Below are positions 23,036 through 33,391 of a stretch of 64,000 bases of DNA, in pieces. Under the pieces are notes generated by a model, which was not told the origin of the DNA, did no database searches, and saw only the letters and a program-made list of their open reading frames with translations. Source of the DNA: Moraxella macacae 0408225 (GTDB taxonomy: Bacteria > Pseudomonadota > Gammaproteobacteria > Pseudomonadales > Moraxellaceae); contig NZ_ANIN01000002.1 of the NCBI RefSeq assembly GCF_000320365.1, forward strand, positions 682,001 through 746,000, in the 5' to 3' direction. The translations under genes were made by a program, and so were the position numbers. Position 1 is the stretch's first letter. Each line of letters begins with the position of its first letter.

Positions 23036-25801
23036 TTATTTGTTTGGCACGGTTAACACTTGCCCAGTTTTTAGTTGCGTGGTGGCGGTCATATCGTTCA
23101 TGCCTGCCAACGCTTTGGGGCTAAGATTGAATTTTTTGGCAACCGATGTCATACTATCGCCCGATCTTACTTTATAAGTCGTCGTTAATTTTGGTACTTT
23201 TAAACTCTGTCCGCGCTGTAACGATGCCCCTGTTTTTAGGTTGTTTAACGCCGCCAAATCAGCCACCGATAAGTCATATTTTGTCGCAAGGCTATTTAGA
23301 CTTTCGCCTGATTTAACTCGGTAGCTTTCTGTTGCACCTTTGTATTTGCCTGATGCGTTATTTGGTTTTTTGTCGGTTGTGTCGTTTTGACTACTGGCTT
23401 TGCCTGCTTGTGGAATGGTGATAATTTGTCCGGCTTTTAGTCGGCTTTTGGGTTTTAAGCCGTTGTTGCTGGCAAGTTCTTTAACCGATACGTCAAATTT
23501 ATTGGCAATGGTGTTTAAATTATCACCGCGTTTTACCGTGTAATTTACTTCTTTTCCCATCAAAGCGTGTGTGGCTTTGGCTTGGCTGACGGGCACAACA
23601 ATGCTTTGTTCGCGCTGCAATTTTGAGTTTGCGTTAAAATCGTTTAATTCTGCAATGTCCTCTGCCGATACGTCTAATTTATTAGCAATGCCGATCAAGG
23701 TATCGCCTGCCTGCACTGTGTATTTGCCTGTTGCACCTTGGTATTTTTTGGTGGGTTTTTGTACTAAGGCTGTCGTTTTGGTTGCCACTTTATCAGGAAT
23801 TAACCACAAGGTTTGTTTGGTTTTGACTTGATAATTGGTTGACAAATTATTGTATTTTGCCAAATCATTCACGCTTAAATTAAATTTATCAGCAATGCCT
23901 GTCAAAGTGTCGCCTGCTTGTACCACATAGCTGTCTTGGCGTTTTTGGGGTTTGGTGTCAATTTTTTCATCTATGCCAAGTTTGGCATTATACAAATATA
24001 GCGTTGAATCGGCCAATAAAGGAGCATTTGGATCAATCTGATTCCACTCTGCAATGTCGCGCCAATTTACGCCCATACGCCCTGCAATGTTTGATAACGT
24101 ATCGCCTCGCTTCACCTGATAAGTGGTGCGATTACCCATTGGGCGCGGTTTTGATGGGGCGGTTTTTGGTGTATTGACAACTGCATCATTATAGCTAAGT
24201 TTTTTGGTTTCGCCTTTGGCCTCTAACACTGATTGTTGGGTTTGGATCGCGTCCAATTTGATATTGCCATCGGTTGGATTGATTGCTTGAGAAACTTGAG
24301 GCGAGGTTTGTTCAATCTGCTTGGCAATGAGATCGCGCTCTGCTTGAGACAATGGCGGCTCTTGAACAATCGTGTTATTTGGTGTAACCATTACCGATGT
24401 GGTTGGCAAGGTATTGGCCGATTGCATCTCTGCGGTTACCTGATGCTGCTCTTTGGCGGAAATTGGTGGTTCTTTGGTTACAATTGGGGCAACATAAGTG
24501 GTGGTTTGATTTCTTACCATGTTGGTTGCAATACTTGCCAATTCACTGCTTGATTTTGGTAAGATCGGTTTTTTGCCTTGTGTACTTGGTGCAACGCCTT
24601 GTGTGCTTGGTGCAACATAGCCATTGCTATTATTTGACACAAAACCATTGCCTGCCAAACGGCTAATTTGACTGTCAATTTTGGTATTGACATCGTTGGG
24701 AATTAACACGCGACTGGGGCCTGATATATCTACCGAACCTGCCAATAAACCGCCGTTTAACGCACGCAATTCATCATAACTTACCCCGGTTAAACGGCTA
24801 ATTTCAGATAAGTTTGCTCCCACATTGGTAGGAACACTGCGAAAGTGCTGCCGGTTGGCAATTGCAGGCAAACTTACCCCATAAGCATTTGGATCTTTGA
24901 CAATTTGGGCAACTGCCATAAAACGTGGCACATAGTTCATCGTTTCTGTTGGCAAACGCAATGACCAATAATCGGTCGATAAACCTTGGGATTGGTTATA
25001 ACGAATGGCCGAACTTACCCTTCCTGGCCCTGCATTATACGCGGCCAATGCCAACTCCCAACTGCCAAATTGATTGTACAAACTGGTTAAAAAATCATAA
25101 GCCGCCCGCGTTGACTCAATCACATCGCGCCTGCCATCAAACGTTGAAGTTTGGTTTAAGCCGTAAATCCGCCCTGTACTGGGAATAAATTGCCAAAGCC
25201 CAGCGGCGGCTGCATTACTGGTGGCATTTGGATCATAAGAGCTTTCAATAACAGGCAACAAGGCCAATTCAGCAGGAATGTTACGGCGTTCCGCTTCACG
25301 CACAGTGTGGTATAAATAACGGCTTGCACGTGCCGTTAAACGATTAAGATAATCTTGCCGAGAAATAAACCAACTTTTTTGGGCTTCGATGCGCGGATCA
25401 TAGTAACTGCTGCCCATTTTATAATTGGCACGCAACCTATCCCACAAATTACCGTATTGTTGTACCAACAATGCACTGTTTTCTACCATGGCCATATCGG
25501 TCGCTTCTAACAACCCTTCCAATTCGTCAAGACTATCCATATCCAACAAGGCGGCGTTTTGTTGGGCGGTAACGGCGGCGGTTGTTTTCGGATTGGTGGC
25601 GTTTTTAGCGGTAGTGGGTTTAGCGGAAGCGGGTTTTGCGGTTTTGGGGTTGTTATGCGTTGGACGTGCAACAGACGTTGCGTAGGTGCGTTGAGTTTGC
25701 ACGGGTGGTGCACTGCTACAAGCTGCTAATAAAATCGTAGAAACCGCCAATGTCAAAACCGACAAAGAACTGCCAAAACGAGCATTTGCTAATTGTGCCA
25801 T
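23036..25801 (-). CDS. mltD: Membrane-bound lytic murein transglycosylase D with six LysM repeats
   Basis: MltD cleaves peptidoglycan glycan strands. The 921-residue product begins with a lipoprotein signal (STILLAACSS). A low-complexity Ala/Thr/Lys linker is followed by the SLT-type catalytic domain (about 150-310): ELALLPVIESSYDPNATSNA with the catalytic glutamate, AAGLWQFIPSTGRIYGL and LALAAYNAGPGRVSSAI. After a degenerate LysM near 330 and a glutamine-rich linker come six clear LysM domains to the C-terminus (for example YQVKRGDTLSNIAGRM, YTVKRGDNLNTIANKF, YKVRSGDSMTSVAKKF). E. coli MltD has about 450 residues and two LysM, so this is strongly expanded. In-frame repeats include VAPSTQGVAPSTQG. 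Confidence 0.93.
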   Translation of the reverse strand: MAQLANARFGSSLSVLTLAVSTILLAACSSAPPVQTQRTYATSVARPTHNNPKTAKPASAKPTTAKNATNPKTTAAVTAQQNAALLDMDSLDELEGLLEATDMAMVENSALLVQQYGNLWDRLRANYKMGSSYYDPRIEAQKSWFISRQDYLNRLTARASRYLYHTVREAERRNIPAELALLPVIESSYDPNATSNAAAAGLWQFIPSTGRIYGLNQTSTFDGRRDVIESTRAAYDFLTSLYNQFGSWELALAAYNAGPGRVSSAIRYNQSQGLSTDYWSLRLPTETMNYVPRFMAVAQIVKDPNAYGVSLPAIANRQHFRSVPTNVGANLSEISRLTGVSYDELRALNGGLLAGSVDISGPSRVLIPNDVNTKIDSQISRLAGNGFVSNNSNGYVAPSTQGVAPSTQGKKPILPKSSSELASIATNMVRNQTTTYVAPIVTKEPPISAKEQHQVTAEMQSANTLPTTSVMVTPNNTIVQEPPLSQAERDLIAKQIEQTSPQVSQAINPTDGNIKLDAIQTQQSVLEAKGETKKLSYNDAVVNTPKTAPSKPRPMGNRTTYQVKRGDTLSNIAGRMGVNWRDIAEWNQIDPNAPLLADSTLYLYNAKLGIDEKIDTKPQKRQDSYVVQAGDTLTGIADKFNLSVNDLAKYNNLSTNYQVKTKQTLWLIPDKVATKTTALVQKPTKKYQGATGKYTVQAGDTLIGIANKLDVSAEDIAELNDFNANSKLQREQSIVVPVSQAKATHALMGKEVNYTVKRGDNLNTIANKFDVSVKELASNNGLKPKSRLKAGQIITIPQAGKASSQNDTTDKKPNNASGKYKGATESYRVKSGESLNSLATKYDLSVADLAALNNLKTGASLQRGQSLKVPKLTTTYKVRSGDSMTSVAKKFNLSPKALAGMNDMTATTQLKTGQVLTVPNK

Positions 25802-25951
25802 GATACTTCCTTCAAAATCAAAAAATATCTGCTAGTTTACAATAAAATCAAAAATAACTAAACACTCAAGCCAACTTTTTTTGTGGATTGGCAAGTTTTG
25901 GCATGTCAAAACATGTTACAATAAACTCAACCAATAAACCTAGCCAAATTC

Positions 25952-26899
25952 ATGCCAAAAACCATCATGCCACTATTAAACCAACTATTAGCAAGCCTTG
26001 ATTTTACCGCCCCTTGGTATCAAAACCTACTGACTTTAAACTTACCCTTAGACGCACACAAAAACCATTCCATGAATTTTGTTTATGAAATCTTAAACCT
26101 TAGTTTAACCAAGCTGTGTTCTAACAATGCACTGTGTTCTAACAATGCGCTGTCTTTTTGTCATCATCAGGCTTTTTACAACCATGATTTTCACAACCAT
26201 CAAGGTTTAGCCCTCACTTTTGTACCACAAAACCACCTACCTACCCACACCAACTACGAAAGTTTTATTGCCACAACGGGCAACATTCCCACGCGTGATA
26301 ATTGGCATGATTTGCTCAATGGGCTGATTTGGCTCAATTTTCCCAAAACCAAAGCCACACTCAACCATCTGCACGATCAAGATCTAAAACAGTACGGCAA
26401 CAACGCACGCACACCACAGCGTAACGCCTTAACTTTGTTTGATGAAAACGGCGGCGTCATTGTCAGTAACAATCAACAATTATTGACAAATTTACAAAAT
26501 TTTGCTTGGCAACAGGCATTTTTGGCGCAAAAACACGCATGGCAAACCAGTCAATTTTTTGCCATCGGCCATGCTTTATTAGAAAAATTAATCACCCCAC
26601 GCAAAAATATCAGTGCCCATACTTTGTTGATTTTGGTGGATAATGACTGGCAAACACAATCCATTGACACGCAACGCACTTTATTAGATAATTTTTTAGC
26701 CAAAGTGTTATTCAGCCAAACCTTACAGACAAAAATGCTTCAGCCCTTGCCAGTTTTAGGCATACCAAACTTTTGCCCCAATGATATTGGCAAGCAAGAT
26801 TTGGTGTTTTATCAAGATCGCCGAGTTTTTCGCGAAAAACGTCATGACAAACTTACAAAAATTTGGCAATTACACACAAATGAATGGTTGAATTTTTAG
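25952..26899 (+). CDS. DUF3025 family protein
   Basis: The 315-residue soluble protein matches DUF3025 by LALTFVPQNHLP, the strongly conserved YESFIATTGNIPTRDNWHDL, NGLIWLNFPKTKATLNHLHD and ALTLFDENGGVIVSN. The family has no assigned function. The N-terminal third carries an in-frame 18-bp duplication (CSNNALCSNNAL). The ATG at 25952 is divergent from mltD with about 150 bases between starts, and an in-frame ATG six codons later is an alternative. A small unknown gene follows 63 bases later on the same strand. Confidence 0.85.
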   Translation: MPKTIMPLLNQLLASLDFTAPWYQNLLTLNLPLDAHKNHSMNFVYEILNLSLTKLCSNNALCSNNALSFCHHQAFYNHDFHNHQGLALTFVPQNHLPTHTNYESFIATTGNIPTRDNWHDLLNGLIWLNFPKTKATLNHLHDQDLKQYGNNARTPQRNALTLFDENGGVIVSNNQQLLTNLQNFAWQQAFLAQKHAWQTSQFFAIGHALLEKLITPRKNISAHTLLILVDNDWQTQSIDTQRTLLDNFLAKVLFSQTLQTKMLQPLPVLGIPNFCPNDIGKQDLVFYQDRRVFREKRHDKLTKIWQLHTNEWLNF

Positions 26900-26962
26900 C
26901 CAAATGTTGTTACATTAAAGTTTATTATGTATTATTTTTTCACCAACTGTTAAGGAAAAATC

Positions 26963-27247
26963 ATGGCAACCAAACTGATTAAAACCGCCAACACATTACG
27001 CCTAGTTACAGGCAAACTTGCACCATATTTGGATATAAATTGGCAAGATTATACCTTAGATGAACTTGAGTCTTTATTGCAACACGTGGTGCGTTTTGAG
27101 TTAGAGCACAACGATTATTTACGCCATAAAGACTATAAAGATGACAAAGGGGCAAATGTGGCGGTTTTTCGTTCCAGTAATTTGCTAAAATTATCCAGTT
27201 TGGGTGATGTGTTACTGGTGGTACAAGACGGTCATTTTGGTGTATAA
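26963..27247 (+). CDS. Small soluble protein of unknown function (94 aa)
   Basis: I do not recognise the family. A good AAGGAAA site precedes the ATG. The product is soluble with an alternating charged pattern (DYTLDELESLLQHVVRFELE, YLRHKDYKDDKGANVAVF) and a C-terminal strand-like segment (GDVLLVVQDGHFGV). There is no signal, cysteine or membrane segment. It lies between the DUF3025 gene and roxA on the same strand, with 46 bases to roxA, so the three may be one operon. Codon use is like its neighbours. Confidence 0.72.
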   Translation: MATKLIKTANTLRLVTGKLAPYLDINWQDYTLDELESLLQHVVRFELEHNDYLRHKDYKDDKGANVAVFRSSNLLKLSSLGDVLLVVQDGHFGV

Positions 27248-27293
27248 TTAAAACCTTTAACCCACAACAAAAGAGCATAACAAAAAGAGCATT

Positions 27294-28457
27294 ATGTCAA
27301 AAATCCCCCTTTGTCTACCGTCCGATATCACCCCAGAGCAGTTTTTAACCGACTATTGGCAAAAAAAGCCGTTACTTATCAAAAACGGCTTGCCTGCCTT
27401 GGCTGGTATGTTTGAACCTGATGACATTTTAGCATTGGCAACCAATGAAGAGGTTACTGCAAGGTTAATCACCCACCAAAACAACCAATGGACGTTAAAA
27501 AACAGCCCCTTTACCGAACAAGATTTTGCCAATTTACCCAAACATTGGACGGTTTTGGTGCAAAACATGGAGCTATGGTCGCCAGATTTGGCCGATCTTT
27601 GGCATGCGTTTGATTTTATTCCCCAGTGGCAACGCGATGACATCATGGTGTCATACGCTCCAAAAGGTGGCAGCGTTGGCAAACATTATGACAATTACGA
27701 TGTGTTTTTAGTCCAAGGTTACGGTTTAAGACATTGGCAACTTGGCAAATATTGTGATACCAATACCAAATTTATCAAAGGCCAGCCCATTCGCGTTATG
27801 GATAATATGGGCGATCTGATTTTTGATGCAATATTAGATGTCGGCGATGTACTGTATGTACCAACCAACTTAGCCCATTACGGCGTAGCAGTAGATGATT
27901 GTTTGACTTTTTCGTTTGGTTGTCGCAATCCAAATCCGCTACAATTATTAGACAGTATCACCGATGTGGCAACCGGTTTTGAGTCGCTTGCCATACCGCT
28001 AAAAATCACACAACCACACACCTTGCCCGGTGAATTACACCCCAAATCCATTCAAGACACCAAACAACAACTGCTTGACTTATTAAATTCACCCTTAGGC
28101 GATACGATTGTTTGCCAAGCCTTGGCCGAAACCGTGAGTAAACGCCAATACGATCTGTTGTTGCCAACAGAAATGTTAACCCTCGATGAATTAACCGATG
28201 CTTTAACACAAGGGGCAACCATCAGCCAGGATTTAGCCGGGCGGATAATTTTTGTCAAACACAACCACCAAACTCAACTGTTTATTAACGGTGAATGTGT
28301 CAATGATGAAATGGATAGCCCCAGCCAACAGTTGCTTATGCGCCTGGCAAATGGCGAAAGTTTAAGTTTAGCCGATCTAAACCAAGCCTGTGTAACCATA
28401 AGCAGTGTTTATGAATGGCTAGAAAACGGTTGGATCCTTGTCAATGTTACCGATTGA
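27294..28457 (+). CDS. roxA: Cupin-type ribosomal protein L16 arginine hydroxylase (RoxA/YcfD)
   Basis: RoxA is a 2-oxoglutarate and iron dependent oxygenase that hydroxylates an arginine of ribosomal protein L16. The 387-residue product has TDYWQKKPLLIKNGLP, VSYAPKGGSVGKHYDNYDVF with the metal-binding H-x-D, GYGLRHWQLGK, LYVPTNLAHYGVAVDD with the second histidine and LTFSFGCRNP. The C-terminal part (about 270-387) is the winged-helix dimerisation region. Size and order fit the family. The gene ends at a bidirectional terminator shared with the convergent pilY1. Confidence 0.93.
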   Translation: MSKIPLCLPSDITPEQFLTDYWQKKPLLIKNGLPALAGMFEPDDILALATNEEVTARLITHQNNQWTLKNSPFTEQDFANLPKHWTVLVQNMELWSPDLADLWHAFDFIPQWQRDDIMVSYAPKGGSVGKHYDNYDVFLVQGYGLRHWQLGKYCDTNTKFIKGQPIRVMDNMGDLIFDAILDVGDVLYVPTNLAHYGVAVDDCLTFSFGCRNPNPLQLLDSITDVATGFESLAIPLKITQPHTLPGELHPKSIQDTKQQLLDLLNSPLGDTIVCQALAETVSKRQYDLLLPTEMLTLDELTDALTQGATISQDLAGRIIFVKHNHQTQLFINGECVNDEMDSPSQQLLMRLANGESLSLADLNQACVTISSVYEWLENGWILVNVTD

Positions 28458-28519
28458 TTGGTTTTTAAGCCAATTTGTTTAAGCCAATTTTAACAACCAG
28501 TTTTTCAAATCAAACCACA

Positions 28520-28557
28520 AAAAAACAGCAACTGCACTGGCAATTGCTGTTTTTTTA
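28520..28557. terminator. Bidirectional terminator between roxA and pilY1
   Basis: AAAAAACAGCAA (28520-28531) pairs with TTGCTGTTTTTTT (28544-28556). A-rich and T-rich flanks allow termination in both directions. Confidence 0.75.
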
Positions 28558-28572
28558 TCAAATTTTCAAGCC

Positions 28573-31500
28573 TTATTTGGTAACTTCATACCAAGATAAC
28601 GGCGTTAACTTGAATTTTTGTGTGTGCAGCGGTGCCGCTCTGGATCCATCACCCAGTGAGTCTTTGCTTGCTTGACTTGGGGTTTTATCCGCCAATGGAT
28701 CTTTGGTTGCAATTGGGCTGTTCTTTTTCTTATCGTCATTGCCATAGCTTACGCTTGCGTCGGATTGTAATTGGCTAAGGCTACGGTTACCGATCAATAA
28801 GATCTCGTTGGTTTTGTCAACACTGCGTGGCCCTAAAGTTAACTCTTGAATGCCTTTGCCGGTGCGTGAGTAACCGCCTGTGCCGGTTTTTGAGCTGTCA
28901 TCTAAGCAAATTCCATACGGTAAGCAGTACAACTGGCTTTCTGAACCACCAACAACTTTCGCTGAACACAAGTCTGTTTTGCCATAACTCATATTTGGGT
29001 TATACACACTGGCATACAAATAACCATCGATCACCTCCAAACGTCCAACCCCTTTGTTAAAGTTTACATCGGTATAACCATCAAAACGCGTTAACGGATA
29101 ATACCAGCCGTGTTTGGTGTGATTTTTTAACTGCTGAATCGGCTTGTTTTTTTGATCTTTGGTAAAGCCTGTCGTTGTTGTACCGATGTCTTTTGGATAT
29201 GCAAGCAGTTTACTGTCGTCCAAATCTTTAATTGTCGGAGTAAACTTAGTGTCATCATGAAGCAGTGCATTGCTCATCGTAACGTCTTTGTCAATGATAC
29301 CGTACAAGCGATCAGAATTTGCTATATTGCGTATTTTGGATAACGGCGAGCTGCGATCCCCTGAAATTACATTCACCAAGGCAAACAATTTATCATCACC
29401 TGACACTTTATTGTCTACCCGCGTGCGTGTATTGCGGTAAAAACTGACAATTGGACGTTCATAAAACCGAAACGCGTATTTTTTATCCGTGCTATTTTCA
29501 TGCTTACTGGCTAAAATCCGCGTGATTTTGGTATCGGTATAACTGTCTTTAGCAGGCAAGCCGTCTTTAAAGTCAATGCGAAACACCTGTCCGCCCAAAT
29601 CAGCAAAATAAATATTGTCAATCAAGCCATCATTGTTACGATCCAACACCGTCGCACCGCCAACGATACTGTGTTTTAGGTATTTAAGCGCTTCGGTTTT
29701 GCCTGTGGCATTGGCGTCATACTTAGCTGACCATAATAAATCGCCAGTTTTGGCATCAACAATATATAACGCATTGCCTTTGGCCTGACCGTTTGCTGTG
29801 GTTTTACACTCATCGCTCCACTGTCTGATACCCAGTTGCTGATCGACCGGTTTGGCTTTGTCTTTCTTTTCGTCTTCGGCGGTAGGAGATGTTGCCCCAA
29901 CTTGGAAGTCTTGATATTCATAACACATATCATAGCCACCGCCAAATACCGTACTTCTGTGTCTTTTTTGTTATCACTGGTGCGTTTGATTTTCGCCAGT
30001 GTGGGTTTTGCCCAAATATGCCCTAGGCGATCAAAACCTGTTGTACTTGGCTGAATGTTAAACTTAAGCACAGGTTTGTCTTTATTGTCTAAATCCAAAG
30101 AATATAAGCCAGTGCCGCCCATACGCAGGCCACCATAGGCTTGAATGCCTTTTTCTTTGTCAATGAGCATTTTGGTGATGTTTTCATCAGGTTTATAATC
30201 CGCCTTGATCGTCCACGGTGCATCAACGCCCTGATATGGCACGCCTGCAGTAAGCCCACTGATTTCACCTGAAAGGGCTTTTGGTTGCTGGGTTAACATC
30301 TGTTTTGGAATTACTGCGTATTTTTCATCGCCTTTATCGGCATCTACAAAATGCAGCGCCCCATCGGCGGAACCAAACAGTACATAATCATCACGCCCAT
30401 CTTGTTTGATTTCGCCGGTTTTGGTGTCAATGTTGGCAGCGTACGAAACCGAACTTGGCGTTGAGTGAGTCGATGCACCCAGTACTTTGGTAGTCGCCCC
30501 CAAGTTGGCTTTAGTAAAGGTGATACTGCCAATATCGCTATTTTTTTGATGATCCAAAATACTAAAGCCTAAGAAATTAATCAACCGCGTAACGTTTTCT
30601 TTAGTAAACGTCGTTTTATCGGTAAATGAATTAGATGTATAATTTTTACCATCGACGGTAAATTTACCTTTTGAAATACCAATTTTACGCAACTGTTTAT
30701 CGTTATCTTCAACATAAACATTACGCACGCTGTCGATGTTTTTCTCGGTAGGTTCAGCCAAATGGGCATACATACCGCCGACGCCGATCTCGATCTGATT
30801 GCTGCCACTTTCACTCGCCGGACTCCACAGATCGGCAGCATCGGTATTAAAATCCCCATTGGCACTTTTAAACAGTGGCTTATTGTTAGATCCCACCAAG
30901 GTACCATCGGCAATTTTATACTTTTTCATGTTGCCCGGCCAAGTGGCGGCCGCCTTACCCACTTGTGGCTGAATAAAGGGCATATACGCATATGCCAATT
31001 TGGCATTAATCCGGTAGGGATCATCAGGCACCACAATCGTCCCTGACGGTGAGGCCGGTATCTCATTGTTCAGATCCTGAATAAACTGCAGTACGCTGTT
31101 TACTACCGCATCTGAATCTTGTGCTGAATAAAAACCCCCTTCACCAAATCCACCAACCCCTGATAAATTTTTATGCGACTTAGCCCCCCAGTTACAGGCG
31201 TTCCGACCGTTAATTTCGGTGATTTTGTTACAGTCAAAGTATTTAGCCTTACTGCCACCGCCTTTTAGTTTGCCTGTTGGCAGGCCGGTTACTTTATCGG
31301 TTTCGTACTCGTCCAGTTCTTGAATGACATTGGCGTATTTTTTGGTGTCAAACACTGATCCAAAACCCACCACCGCGGTTTTGATCGGATAGCCCAGGCC
31401 GTTTAGCTTACCATCGCGTAGGTTTTTAGCAAAATAGCCTACCGCATCCATACCATGTTGTGGTGATAAAGAACCGCCTACTCCATTGATATTACTGGTT

Positions 31501-32540
31501 AATAATGTACCACCGTTTTTGGTTAAGTTTTTATTGCCAAGAGCAATTTTCATCAATTCCTCTGGTCTGCTTGAGGAGTTGGGCTCACCATCGGTTAAAA
31601 AGTAAATGCCATTCCCATCACACTGGGCGGATTCGGATCCTTTAATGGGGCTTTTATACAATGATCCTGCCTTGGATTCACCAACCGATTTGTCAAAACC
31701 CGAACCTTCTATGCCTCTACCCCACCACGGTGATGACGATTTAGTAGTACTACCAAGCATATACGCCCCCACTTCAGCATAGGCATTAGCAGCTGGCGTA
31801 CCGCCAACACCATCAAATCTTGCCACCGCGTTTTTAATATCTTGCCTGTGCTGTGGATTAATGGGTTTTGCTGGCACTACAATCCGCCCTGATATTCCAT
31901 CGGCATAACCACCACCTTGTGAAGAAAACTGCCCGATACCGATCTGTACATTTTCTGCTTTTTCAATTAGACTGGAATGATCCATCAGGGTAAAGATCGC
32001 ATCTTTAAGCCGTGTTAACCGATCCGGGTATTTGCCTTGTGATACAGCCGGTACATTAACATAGTACATATTACCATCTCGATGATAAGAATCAAGATCC
32101 CACGGTCTAGCATACAACCCCCTATAAACGCGACTACAGTTGTCATCAGCACATCTTTGATAACCTGTACCAGTCCAAAAACCAGATACATACTTCCATA
32201 CATAACTGCGTTTAGCAGGTTGATTTCTACTAATGTAACAAAAATTGCGCGTATAGCCTTTACCTGAATTTTCACTTGTAATTGACAGACTAACCCCAAC
32301 AGGCAACTCACAAGCCGCTGCTGTAAGAGCGGCATCACTAGGCTGAACCGACATACTCCCTGAAGTATCCAGCATCATGGTGATGGTTACTTTACCGCCC
32401 TTGGCCTCTTGATAGATCTCCAGATCACCGATTTTTTTGCCGTGGGTATCGGCGTGAGCAGGGAGGATCGCCACAGATGCCATAGCCAGTACCAGGGTTT
32501 TGAGTGGCATGGCGGTGAGGGTTGGTTTTTTTAGTTTCAT
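28573..32540 (-). pseudogene. pilY1: Type IV pilus tip protein PilY1/PilC, split by one frameshift
   Basis: PilY1 sits at the pilus tip and supports assembly, adhesion and surface sensing. The first frame (32540 down) has a signal peptide, a von Willebrand A domain (MMLDTSGSMSV) and GEPNSSSRPEELM, but after EVRYLAV it departs from the family and stops at 29676. The other frame, entering at FGGGYDMCYEYQDF, continues as the C-terminal beta-propeller with the calcium site DRNNDGLIDNIYFADLGGQ and ends at 28573. The shift lies at about 29947-29957, in TACCGTACTTC, not a homopolymer. Joined, the protein would be about 1,320 residues. It is either a true null, a programmed or variable site, or an assembly error. 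It follows pilX by 37 bases. Confidence 0.85.
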
Positions 32541-32577
32541 AGTCTTTTGCCTTTTTTAAAGGGTTAATCGGTTTGCG

Positions 32578-33381
32578 TTAGCACAGTTTGCTCGCTCCTG
32601 CACCGCCGTATCTGCGGTATAGATCGGTACAGGTATTTTCTTCGACCACAGCCTGCTGATATAAGGTTTTGTGTGGGACGCTTTTACCTGTTAAACAGCT
32701 TACAATGTTATCAGAACCTACCACGCTTTTTTTCAGGCAGGTATCAGGATCACTGTATGAGGGCATAAGTGAGGTTGGGCGGATATCAAACTTGGTTTTT
32801 TCTACCGCCCCTTGATAGCCGTTGGTATCTCTACCTTCCGTCAAACTACCAAAATCTTCTGCATTGGGATCGGCGGCTACATCAGCACGGGTAACGCTCA
32901 CTTGCACCATAGAAATTTTGCGATCATTGACAAACGAATCGGCTTTATCCGGTTTACAGATTTGTTCTTTACCGCGGATTCCGCCGTTTTTTAAGCGGAT
33001 AAAACCGCCAGTTACTGTGTTTACTTTGGCATTGTCCGGGTGAAAACAATAAATAAACTCATCACCTACCGTCTCTGGGCGCTGCATAAAATAACCAAAC
33101 ATGCCGAGGCGGTTTTCTACCGATTTTGGATAATCGGTGATGACGGTTTCTAGTTTTTGGTTGGCGTTGTCCGCGGATTGGAGCAACATGGTGTTGATCT
33201 GATCGGAAGTTGCCAGTTTTAGATCGGTGGTGCTGCGTTTTACCGACATTGCCCCTGCGATCATCACCAAAATCAAAAACAACAACACCACGATCAAAGT
33301 TGCACCTTTTTGGGCGTGATTTGGAGCAACGCGATCAGGCGTGAGTGATTGACAAGGCGGAGAGTGTGTTAAAATTTGCAT
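32578..33381 (-). CDS. pilX: Type IV pilus minor-pilin assembly protein PilX
   Basis: PilX is a minor pilin that joins PilV, PilW and PilY1 in the pilus priming complex. The ATG at 33381 is chosen for its GAGGG ribosome site just after the pilW stop; the frame upstream overlaps pilW. The 267-residue product has a prepilin-like signal (NHAQKGATLIVVLLFLILVM) where glycine precedes the hydrophobic helix. Position +5 lacks the usual glutamate, as is common in PilX. The rest (ADNANQKLETVITDYPKSV, SSVPHKTLY-like segments and cysteines near the end) is typical of PilX. It is in the operon pilV-pilW-pilX-pilY1. Confidence 0.85.
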   Translation of the reverse strand: MQILTHSPPCQSLTPDRVAPNHAQKGATLIVVLLFLILVMIAGAMSVKRSTTDLKLATSDQINTMLLQSADNANQKLETVITDYPKSVENRLGMFGYFMQRPETVGDEFIYCFHPDNAKVNTVTGGFIRLKNGGIRGKEQICKPDKADSFVNDRKISMVQVSVTRADVAADPNAEDFGSLTEGRDTNGYQGAVEKTKFDIRPTSLMPSYSDPDTCLKKSVVGSDNIVSCLTGKSVPHKTLYQQAVVEENTCTDLYRRYGGAGASKLC

Positions 33382-33391
33382 AATCTTACCC

